The notes beneath the pieces were generated by a model. The model saw only the letters and a program-made list of their open reading frames with translations, ran no database searches and had not been told where the DNA came from. The position numbers and the translations under genes were made by a program. Below, one piece after another: positions 45,985 through 55,955 of a stretch of 64,000 nucleotides of DNA (position 1 is its first letter; the number at the start of each line of letters is the position of its first letter). This DNA comes from Glebionis coronaria. Its lineage: Eukaryota > Streptophyta > Magnoliopsida > Asterales > Asteraceae. Location of the stretch: NCBI GenBank assembly GCA_025667525.1, contig CM046875.1:290389147-290453146 (forward strand), given 5' to 3'.

Positions 45985-48342
45985 TTATAAATTGAAAGTT
46001 TAAATTTTACCGTGTTTTCGTAAGTTACTATTCATGTGTACTGTTCATAGTTTTTTAATGCGGGTTTTATAGTGGAACACAAGCATTCATTTGTACACAA
46101 GTAGTTGGGAAAATGGTTATATATGTCAACCATAGTCCGAACTATTATTATTATTGATGTTCGGTTCATGAACTGAATCTTAACTCAATGTAAGTTCCTC
46201 TAGAGAGTACTCAGCCTAAATACTCAAGTATAAACAAATATTAGTGCGTCAAGGTAATCGGGACGGGGATAGTCAATCCTGATGGATCCACCCACAACAT
46301 TCGCGATTGGTAGCATGATTAACTAACGGTTCATGATCAGGAGAGGAAACTTAAGGCTAGACTAAAAAGCAATAATAATATCGAAAGTCTGGAAAGCATG
46401 CACGTTCTAGATAGCATACAAGTTCTGGATTGCATACAAGTTCTGGATAGCATACAGTTTTCAAATGGTTGTGTTCCATCATGTAAAATCTCACCCTGTG
46501 TTTAGAAACCATGTATAAGTAAAAAGGGTCTATGAACTCACCATAGCCACGAGGTAAGTCAATCACGGTACTCAGCAACTGAGAGAATCAAATGGTAGTG
46601 TGACGATCACCGACGATATGGATGTCCGGGAAACATGAAAACCGTAACCTATCAAAATAAGGCGCGCGTTAAGACTCGAACTCAAATATCGATATATACC
46701 AAATATAATATGACTCAAATGTTTTCAAAGTATTCACATTTCAAAACCATTTACACGAACCAAATGACTTCATACTAACCCATTTATTCCAACACTACAC
46801 GTTCAAACACTTGTATACTTGAAATTGACCCGTCATAAGACGCCAAGTCAACGCAAGTCAAACTATCCCTTTACATCACTCGTACCAGTAGCTAAGTCAT
46901 TTATATAATGACTAAACACTTTAGTAAGTCAACATGTCCGATAGTGAATACTCAAACTCACGCAACATATGCATTGAACTATGTGTCCAAAATACAATCA
47001 GCAAGTACACTCCGAATGTACACACCGATCTACCCTATCTAGACTAGTATGTTTTAGATGAAACTTGGTGTCAAGGTCACTTATAACCTATATAAGACCC
47101 TGCCAAAATTTGAGCCAAAGTTCATACTTTAAGACCCATCAGCTCGACACTTTACTCGACTTCAAATTTGGAACAAACTGTATACTTGTTTTATAAAACC
47201 GTTCATACCGCTTTAAAAGTACTAACTATACAATCCTACTTTTAAAACCACTACTAGACTCATCAAATTAAGTTTACAGACTTTGAAAACCAGTAGTACC
47301 CATTATCTAACCAAGCCTAAAGTCCCCGAGATTCGACCCAAAATCAGCCACAATTTCGGATTGTGCCGATTTGCGTCTCCCGGTACACGAATACTAAAAC
47401 TAGCATAACTTTTGATCCGTAATGAGTTAGAAGCTCTATCTTATACACGAAAATTCTGTTCTAGACCTGCTGTCCAAAATACACTTTTATAAAATTATAA
47501 CAAATAAATTTTCCAACCAAAACTAATCATTCTCATACCTATAGAATCACCCCACTATCATACCCATCAACCAAACACTCTTAAAACACTTGCATACATC
47601 AAAAACATAAATCAAAAACCAAAAACTTTAATTTTTAAACATCAAAACATAAAAATCTTGCCATGATCATCATATATATGATGTTAAAAAACATTCCCTA
47701 CCATAGAATCATAAACAAATGAAAAGTAGTTGCATGTGTAAGATTTTTACATTTTTGGAATCACCATTAAATTCTATGAAGTGGTCTTTGATTAGATTTT
47801 GTTAAAAACTAGTAGAAGTTGATGATCTAGTGGTGTTTTGTGTTGTTTAGGGTGCCGGCAAACAAGAGGGGAGAGAGGAGGATGGTGTTTTTTTTACAAA
47901 TGATATGTGTGTGATTTTCTATAAAGAAAATCCTTTTATATGGTATAAAGTTAGCGCCAAATGTGCCAAGTTTTGAAAACTTTGGACTAAAAAGAAATTT
48001 AATAGTTTAAAGGGTAGAAAATGACTATTAGTCAATCTTGAAAATATTTACGGGGCTCGGGTTTCGTGAAAATACTTTTTAAAAGTTAAAATGCATCAAA
48101 GATATGATAATATGATTTCCCTACACGACTTAATACGTAATTAAAACGACATCCTCGAAAATATTAATTATCGAAACAATCGATAATAAAATGAAAAGTT
48201 TTGGGCATCTGTCGGTATTGCGATCACTAGGAATTCTCGTTGTTCATTGATTTGAATAAACTCGTTGTAAATGCACGTGGGTGATTTTAAATCAATTACT
48301 TGGATTTAAATATATATGGAAAAATAAAATAAATATTTTATA
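45985..48342 (-). repeat. 2.4-kb tandem duplication, unit 2
   Basis: Second copy of 43561-45984. The junction lies in a TTATAA word shared by both ends, suggesting microhomology-mediated duplication. Confidence 0.9.
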
Positions 48343-48517
48343 ATTCCAGATAAAGTATTTATCAATGATCAGAAAATACTTGAAAAGTATAATTTATTTA
48401 AATTATCATGATCTCAGGATTTACATATAAGAATACATGAAAACGTAATACGTTGGAAAATTCAAGAAGTACGAATAAAAGAATAAAATAATACTGGGAA
48501 AAGTACGGGTTCTTACA
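46072..48517 (-). repeat. LTR-E: LTR of another Tekay-like element
   Basis: Minus strand starts TGTAAGAACCCGTAC at 48517, preceded by a purine tract (48518-48534), so this is the start of a 3' LTR. The far end is not clear because E3 inserted there. The interior has the LTR-like block CATAACTTTTGATCCGTAATGAG (47405-47427) and a TATA-like region near 47935 on the plus strand. It is 2446 bp if it ends where E3 inserted. No gene seen. Confidence 0.65.
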
Positions 48518-48534
48518 GTCTTCCCCCCTAAAAG
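48518..48534 (-). other. Polypurine tract before LTR-E
   Basis: Minus strand CTTTTAGGGGGGAAGAC directly before TGTAAGAACC, very like the E3 and E5 PPT. Confidence 0.75.
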
Positions 48535-49199
48535 AACTATGGTCCCTCAGAGTTCTCCTAGAGACGGAGAAAGATGCAAACAAATGGAGATGCAAAGTGT
48601 AGAACAAATTCATTGCTTCTCGGGTAATATCTGCATCACGGCGTACCTTCACAATTTGGAATTCACTACGCTTCAGTTTCTTAACTCCTTTTCGTATAAC
48701 TTTTCAGACTTGGATTAGAATAACGACCTTTCAATACAGAGATATATCAAGAGATAGAACGAACACAATAATTGCTTAAATGGACCAGGTGCGCTAAAAT
48801 GAACCAAGATTGTTAATCAACAAGGAATCGCAATTCTTGCAACTGTAAAAAATGACAGTCTTAAAACGTAACAATCTAGTTACAATGGAAATAGAAGGGA
48901 AAAATGAATTACATATGTACATTTAAAATGCAAGGTGTCACAAAGAGTTGTCTAGGATCTTGGTATTACTTTAAAACTCAGTTTAAATATTTTCTTGATA
49001 AAAGAAAATTTTACAAGGTGTAGTGATTTAAAATCAAACTACCTATATTTAGTGAGTAAGCTGTTGCTATATCTTTTTCTTGGTCATAATTTTCAAAGCA
49101 AAAGTAGAACATATCCAAAATAGTTATCTTGATCGGCTTAAGAACTTTTGGATGGTTTCAGGAAGTTTCTTTTAGAAGCTTAAGTTTATCGTTACCATT
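48535..49199 (-). mobile_element. Remnant of the internal 3' end of the LTR-E element
   Basis: On the minus strand the first ~120 bp may be the decayed end of a pol gene (residues such as LRDHSSFRGED). The rest (48660-49199) has no recognisable domain. It is bounded on the right by the E5 LTR at 49200. Confidence 0.4.
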
Positions 49200-51445
49200 T
49201 GTAAAACCCGCATTAAAAGTTCTGTGAACTGTAACTTATGAAAACACGATAAAATTTAAACTTTCCATTTTTAATATTAATACACGTGTCGCGACATTAA
49301 ATAACGAACAATCATAAATATTATAAATGTGACACGATCACGAATACCAAATTCACGAATACGAAATCACGAACATACACGACTAATTATTTAGACACGG
49401 AAAAGTTACGGGTTTACCTTTGGTGGGCCCCATAGCCGCGACAAGACAAAGAGAGAAGGCCATGTGCGCCTTTTGGCCCAAAACCAACTTTTATTAAAAC
49501 ACCAGGGGAAAACAACTTCATTATTTTTAGGTTATATAATTTTTGATCCCTCTCCCTTGTCTCATTGGTGCCGCCGGCCTACATCAAATAAAAGAGAAAA
49601 AACAGACAATTTTTGTTACTTGTTATTTATTTGTGATAATCTCTTCGTTCTACACACGTTGGTATAATCAAAACCCTTTTCATCTTATTTAATTTCTTAT
49701 GTAATTCACGTTTTAAATTAATTAATCATCAACAACATGTAAGAACAGACCTAAGGTTAATTATTTTTTATGTAATTCATGTTGACTTCTTGTAGGACTA
49801 ATATTGACAAGTCTTTATTTTTTAGGGACCATTCTTGCCAATTCTTCAAAGTGGATGGCCCTTTTTGTAAATTGACAAACTTTAAGGACCAAACTTATAA
49901 TTATGAATAAACAAGGGTTTAAAGTGTCAATTCTTCAATATTGGAGGACCCTTCTTGTAAAATCTTCATTTCTTCAAGGGTTATTCTTGGAAAATCACCA
50001 TTAGGGCTTGGTTCATTGTGCGGCTTCGTTTTCCGTGTTTGTTTTTGCTTGTTTCTTGTGATCTTTTGTCATTTCTCAATATCCGTACCTAAAATACACA
50101 TGTAACAAACACAAGCATATATTTGGCATTTTTCATGATATTTTATGTATTTTAAGCCCATTTTGGACGATGAAACTATGTATAAAAGCAGTCTAATCAC
50201 ATGTATTTTATTTAAAATCATATAACGTATAGTTTAATTAATTAACCAGTTATTTAATTAATGAACTATAATCATGACTTGTATTGTACTAATTAAACTT
50301 TATTTAATATTTATAATCCAGCTTATTTCAAATTATGAAAACTTACTATTTTTGGAAACTTTCCGTTTTTAGAAACTTACTAATTATGGAAACCTGCTAT
50401 TTTTAGAAAGTTACTTAGTATTACAATATAAGTATTATAATACACTAATACATGAATAATACACAACAAAACATCAGAATAACTACAGTTAACACAGTAA
50501 ACAGTAAAACATGACAGAATACGTATAACAAGCTAATAACACACGGAACCAGTAAAGCACATGTAATTAAGACAACTCATACACATCCATATTTCTTATG
50601 TAGTGTTATCCGTCGAGGCGAATGAGTCTTCATCGTTTTCCTTAGCTTCTACTGGACATAAGGTACGGATTTCCCGTCCTTCTGTAAGGAAAATCTTTTT
50701 CTTCATTAGGATTTCCCGTATACAGCCAACTGTTTTCCTCGGTAGTTACAGATTAAATGCTTATGTTTATTAGTTACCTTAGCCATATACATGCATGACC
50801 AGTTTCACCTAGTTATGGAGGTACCATAACCATAACACTAGAGGCATTAGTGTTATGACTTCACCACGGCAGAGTGATAGCTCGTGGCGTCCCTTTTCAG
50901 TTATTTGGCTATTATATTATTATATTATCATGTGGGGCGTATGGGTGCATCCTAGTTACATGTTTCATTTAGGATTTCATGGTGAATGTGGTGTCTGTGC
51001 CTTACATCCTTCACAAGGGGCTGATCCCTCCTACCCACTTACCAATTAATTAGAGGCATCCCCTCTAATTTGCATGTCGAGGTCACCCCTCCAAGTATTC
51101 ATGCACGTTGTTGACCTCATGACCTATATTGGCTATTTTGGTACATTAACTAATACAGATTTTCATAAGTAACATAAGTTATGTTTTCAGAACTAAAACC
51201 AGTTAACCTGACAGACAACTAGGGTTTCCAGGACTTATTCATTTCCGCTACTATTCATGCTTTATGCTCTTTATATGCTTTCATATTCTATTGTCTTCCA
51301 TGCTTTATTGTATATCCGTGCACTGAGCGTAATGCTTAGCCGTCTACATTTCCATGCTCCCAAACGGCAGGTACCCAAGGACGCAAGTAGGAACTCTAGA
51401 GTATGTGCATTTGGATTTGGAGCTATCCGACCTCTTTTACCTTAG
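49200..51445 (+). repeat. E5 5' LTR, truncated and patched (family B)
   Basis: Starts TGTAAAACCCGCATT and follows 61688-64000 closely, except that 49766-50199 is replaced by a family-A LTR fragment. It stops at TTTTACCTTA, the place equivalent to about 41319 in E3, and is joined directly to pol sequence. PBS, gag, protease and RT are therefore deleted. Confidence 0.85.
49766..50199 (-). repeat. Family-A LTR fragment inside the E5 LTR
   Basis: The tip of a reversed family-A LTR (ends CAGTCTAATCA at 50199) with the GGACCAAACTT repeats, similar to 19700-20130. It replaces about 508 bp of LTR-B (62262-62769), including the CCGAG array; no target duplication is evident. Confidence 0.8.
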
Positions 51446-52192
51446 GTCGATAGGGAGATTTGGGCTATCATTCAGAACCTTGATCAGCAGACGGAGTCTC
51501 GTGTTGATGACGACGACATCTTATGCTAGGGCACTAGACTAGTGGTTCCTGATGACTCTACTCTCAGGGAAGCTGTGTTGACTGAAGCTCACAGTTCTCC
51601 ATTTACCATACATCCTGGTTCTACCAAAATGTACCACGACATCAAGCAACACTTTTGGTGGAGTGGTATGAAGCAGGATGTTTCCACCTTCGTTTCTAAG
51701 TGTATGATCTGCCAACAGGTGAAGATCGAACACCAGCGAGCTAGTGGGTTACTACAGCCATTAGATATTCCAGCATGGAAGTGGGACAAATCTCCATGGA
51801 TTTTGTTACTTGTGTTCCGGTTAATCAGAAGAAGAACGACGCTATCTGGGTTATTGTGGATAGGTTGACTAAATCTGCTCATTTTCTGCCGATTCGCAAG
51901 GAACATCCGGTTAGCAAATTAGCAGACACTTTCTAGAAGGAGATCATGAGATTACATGGTACTCCATCAGAAATCATCTCTGACAGAGATCCTTGTTTTA
52001 CATCACGGTTCTAGTAGAGTCTGCATAAAGTTTGGGGCACCAGACTTAAGCTCAGAACTACATTTCATCCTCAGACCGACGGACAGTCGGAACGTACCAT
52101 TCAGACATTGGAGGACATGTTGCGATCGTGTGCTCTAGAGTTGTCAGGAAGCTGGGATGATTATATATTCCTAGTAGAATTCACATACAACA
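51446..52192 (+). pseudogene. E5 integrase, N-terminal and core part
   Basis: The open segment begins at 51542 with HSSPFTIHPGSTKMYHDIK and CMICQQVKIEHQRASG, giving the HHCC zinc region. The core continues in another frame with a TKSAHFLPIRKEHP block, ISDRDP and HPQTDGQSERT (about 52073). Stops occur around 51935 and 52013-52017. It is the plus-strand counterpart of E3 36550-37290. It is split at 52192 by E4 and continues at 61029. Upstream pol and gag are deleted. Confidence 0.85.
52188..52192. other. E4 target site duplication, left
   Basis: CAACA, repeated at 61024-61028. The unsplit site in E3 lies around 36548-36558. Confidence 0.95.
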
Positions 52193-52656
52193 TGATAGGT
52201 GTGAAAACACCCATCCTTTTTACCACTTAATTACAATAATAACCGAGCCAAAACGTATATTTTATGTCATTTATGTCGGAATTATGCGTGGTTTGTGTTT
52301 TTGTTGTGATTTAGGACGAAAAGGTGAAAAGTGGAGAAAACACGGCATTCACGGGCTTTTATCGAAGAAAAAGACGAAAGATGAAGTCGAAAGATCAAAA
52401 GTGGAAAAAGAACGGAAGTCCAAGACCAATTCTGAAGATTTATCGAAGAAAAAGTCAAAGACGGAAGTTTACTAAAAAGCCGAAGAACTCGAGTCTTATT
52501 TATGAAGAAAATACAAGACGAGTTTGAATAAATCCCAAAACAAAGTCCAAGTATTAAGAAGATTAACAAAAGATTAAGAAGATCAAGGACCTAAGTGTGC
52601 AATTAAGAGAAAGAAGAAAGAGGGAGGAAGCTTCCTAAGCTCCTCCCTAATCTTCC

Positions 52657-52664
52657 TATAAATA
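52657..52664 (+). promoter_or_regulatory. E4 5' LTR TATA box
   Basis: TATAAATA, 464 bp into the LTR. It would start the element RNA near 52690. Confidence 0.6.
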
Positions 52665-53097
52665 CCAACCAACCTCATTTGTTGAGAGTTGTTGGTGGCT
52701 TGACAAACCACTCTTCCACCATTTTCATTTATTGTCATTTTATTTTTCGCACTTTAATTAAATGTTATGCACTTTTAATCATTCAATTTTCAAGTAAGTT
52801 TTCATTAATTGTTGTTTAATCTTTACTTTTCTTGTCTTAATCTCTAATCTTCCTTTCTTGATTTTGATTTGCTTTTGGTGCGATTACTTATGATCCGTGT
52901 TGTTCGTTTATGTTTTCGTGCCTAAAAGTTCATCTTTTTATGAGTTGATTTAAAAAGGTTTTTCATTTTAAGTTTGAAAAGTTGTTATTTGTGCTTATTA
53001 GAATTATTTCACTTGAGATTCGTGCTAGTTTTGGGTTTAAGCTTAATCTAATAGCTTATTTCCTTTAGCTTAAATTGCGGATCAAAGAACCAATCGG

Positions 53098-53405
53098 AAA
53101 GGGTTTTAAAACCCTTTTCCGACCGTGCATTCCGACCACAACAGCATCCCTCTTTCCGATCGTATGATCGGAAAAGGGTTAGGGATATTCCGACGGTAGC
53201 ACTTGCCCCATATTCCGATTGGGGTGTAGTTGGATATTCCGATCTAGCTTGTTGTGATAAATTCCGATTGGTGCTTTCTAGTTATTCCGATTGGGTCATG
53301 ATTTGCATATTCCGATTGGATGTTTTTATAACATTCCGATTGGTACTATCTTTCAACATTCCGATCGGATCCTTATGGATTCCGATCGGGTGTATTCCGA
53401 TTTGA
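53098..53405 (+). repeat. TTCCGAT array in the E4 5' LTR
   Basis: 13 copies of TTCCGA, mostly ATTCCGATTGG, plus inverted TCGGAA copies at the left end. Identical in number to the 3' LTR array (60367-60674). Confidence 0.9.
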
Positions 53406-53756
53406 ATTTTGTTTTGTTTTAGTATTTTGTTTAAGTGTCTATTGTTCTCATTTTATTTTTAGTCTATTTTAATTTCTCTTTGCATATTTTGTTTTTCTTT
53501 TCGTCAAGCTTTAATTTCACGTCATTTAAGTTATCGTCATTTACTTTTAACGCACTAAGTACTGCACCGTTTTATGTTTCACTTAGTTGTAATTTTTATT
53601 ACTCGTCCTTTATTATTAAGTCTTGCACATTTATTTTTCCAAAACCAAAAATATTTGTTTCACCAAGAACAACTAATCTCACACAATTAACCGGAAATCA
53701 ATTCGAAGAGACACCGAGAAAACGAACTTTTAATGAGGAAAAATCATTGTATCAAA

Positions 53757-53774
53757 TGGCGCCGCTGCCGGCTC
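53757..53774 (+). other. E4 primer binding site (tRNA-Asp type)
   Basis: TGGCGCCGCTGCCGGCTC, 2 nt after the LTR. The first 15 bases equal the E2 site. Confidence 0.85.
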
Positions 53775-53958
53775 TTTTCGTGAGGATCGAAAGTTTTTAG
53801 TGAGAGAAGCGTTGGCTTTTGGGATCCGTTCACTCGTGAACGTTATTTTTGTATCAAAAATTTTCAAAAGTTCCAAAAACATTTGAAAAATCATAAAAAG
53901 CATTTCTTTTTCAAAGTTTTGCACCAAAAATATTCTTCTTGCTCATCTATCTTTCTTT

Positions 53959-55551
53959 ATGGATTCTTATGTCCATTGCGTCGGTTGCGGGAGACGATTG
54001 TACGGGAACGACTCTTGTCAATGGTGTACATGTGAGCGGTGCGGAAACGATATCAAAGATACACAATCAATACCAGGATTTTGTCCTTTGTGTCCCTCAA
54101 TTAATTCGTCCTTTTTGAACCCACCTACTCTTTCCCCGTGCATCTATTGTGGAAGCGATTCTCCTTGGCATGTTTCGTGCCCGGTTCAATACTCGTATGA
54201 TTACGGGCAAGAACCGGGGTACAATTATGACTATGATAATAGCTATCCACAAGATGCACCCAGTCTTTCTCCTCAATCGTTCTGCAACAACTGTGGGGGT
54301 CCTCACGATACCTATTATTGTCAACCAATGAATTGTTATGAGCCAAATCCGTGCCCTCAATTTTCTTCACAAGTAAATTATTATGAACCAAATCCGGTTT
54401 ATAATTCTTCTCAACCGATGAACTACTATGAGCCACAACCATGCTATAATTCAGGTTTTCAACATTTTGAGCCCCCACAGCACCCCATCGATCATCCACC
54501 TTCCTTCGAACATTTGAGCTCCCACGAACAATGGGCCACTCTTGCTAAACAAAGTCAACAACTTCAAGAAGCTTGGAACAAGATCATCGAGAAATGTCAA
54601 GAGGATCAACGACAAGAGCAAATATCGAATATCGAGACTTATACTCCTCCTCCGGTGTACCCATACTATTATGATGATGACGAGGATGATGTCTATGATC
54701 TCAACCCATCTTCTGAGATTACTACTCCTATTCTTGATAACACCAATTCGTCTAAGGATAGTGATACTTCGAGTGAGATTCGTGATTTTGGTCTTGAAGA
54801 ATTCTTTGATGAGGTTTGTGATATTCCGACTTTTGTTGAAGGTAAGGATGAGGTCGCTTTTAATGATGAATTCCAATTCGAGCCTGAGATTGCGGAAATT
54901 ATCGAATGAGAGCTAGCTCTTTTACCTCCGCTTCCTCCTACAAGCGAGGTCGATTTTTCCAACATCGATGCCGAACTTGATGAGTTGGAGCGTCTTATTT
55001 TTCATAATAATGACGAACCAACTCACTTGACCAATCATCCTATTCTCGAGGAGTTACCTAATCAACACTCCTCCACTGAGAATTACGTTTACCACATTCG
55101 TGCGGATTTAACTTATCAACAATCCCCACAAATGAATGATGGTTTCGTACTTGATCGTGATCTTTTCGAGCGAGTTTCTGAAATCCTCAATGATGGGAAC
55201 GACAAACCTTGGTTTGACGCACCTATCTATGATGCCGAAATCGAAGAGATTAGCGTTCATGAGGATGAGCGCTTTAACCCGGGGGGTGTCATTGATTATT
55301 TTATACTTGATGACCTTACGGCTTTGCCGCTTGTTGCTGAGCATCCATTGTCTTTAGGGGATGACAATGTGATTCCTTTACCCACCCCACCTCCCGTGGA
55401 TCATTACCTCACATACCTCTCGTATGTTGAGCGGACCTTTCCCCCATTTAAGACTTATTCCCCCGCCTCCCCTTTGTTAATGTCCACCGGGAACGAGGAC
55501 AAGGTCTTTGATCCCGGTATCACATTCGAGGCTTCCCCATGGACCATTTAA
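53959..55551 (+). pseudogene. E4 Cys-rich gag-like protein with one in-frame stop
   Basis: The start ATG gives MDSYVHCVGCGRRL. The frame runs 531 codons with a single TGA at 54907-54909. Cys pairs occur at residues 7/10, 20/23/25/28 and 42/45. A CX2CX6HX2C motif lies at 61-74 and a zinc knuckle CNNCGGPHDTYYC (CX2CX3HX4C) at 109-121. Repeats of YYEPNP/YYEPQP cover about 127-165. A short helical Gln/Glu-rich segment lies at about 195-230. An acidic Asp/Glu/Ser region follows. The tail ends NEDKVFDPGITFEASPWTI, the FDPGI motif shared with E2. It is probably a gag replacement that binds element RNA (inferred); unlike usual gag, the zinc knuckle is N-terminal. The only defect seen is the TGA. Confidence 0.75.
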
Positions 55552-55955
55552 TTCTGGGACGAGTCAGGCTCGTGACTCGGTTATCAAAAACAAGCGCTTT
55601 TTGGGAGGCAACCCAATTATCTATCTATCTTTCCTGTTTTCACCATAAGTGTAGGGGGAGCCCCGTTGGTGTTTCTTGTTCTCTTTCTTATCATATGCAG
55701 GGATTAGAGCTTCAAAGACACACTCTTGATGACTTTTGACGAACCGTGATTCCGTGTTCCCTTCTTCCCGGTTCTATCCTAAACTCTTTTCGATTCACTA
55801 TTTTATATTTCTTAATATTAAAATAGGAATCTCTTTAGTTGTCTTTTCCTTAACGAGATTGAAACAAAGTGCACAATGTCCTAAGTGTAGGGGAGTTTAC
55901 TCCCACATGCTTAAACATTGAGGACAATGTTTATATTAAGTGTAGGGGGGACTTC
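55552..55955 (+). other. E4 3' UTR, unique part
   Basis: Non-coding. PPT-like AAGTGTAGGGG at 55647, 55883 and 55938; the last two flank the AAACATTGAGGACAATGTTT hairpin (55913-55932). Confidence 0.85.
55913..55932. other. Conserved 3' UTR hairpin of E4
   Basis: AAACATTGAGGACAATGTTT, an 8-bp perfect stem with an AGGA loop, identical to E2 28059-28078. Confidence 0.9.

Larger units (their letters stand above)
52193..53754 (+). repeat. E4 5' LTR (1562 bp, family D)
   Basis: Starts TGATAGGTGTGAAAACACCC and ends ATCATTGTATCA. TATA box at 52657, TTCCGAT array at 53098-53405. Open frames inside it are spurious. Confidence 0.95.

Noticed and set aside
52284..52475. Lys-rich open frames repeated at 52284, 57393 and 59424
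   Set aside because: They recur only because the LTR sequence is repeated. They lie upstream of the LTR TATA box and match no family; D1 has a diverged version with a broken frame.
53098..53405. CRISPR-like array
   Set aside because: The TTCCGAT words are 6-9 bp with irregular spacing, inside a plant LTR; no long direct repeats or cas genes.
54097..54876. Minus-strand and alternate-frame ORFs over the E4 protein gene
   Set aside because: Shadows of the real frame, caused by its repetitive Asp/Tyr/Pro codons.
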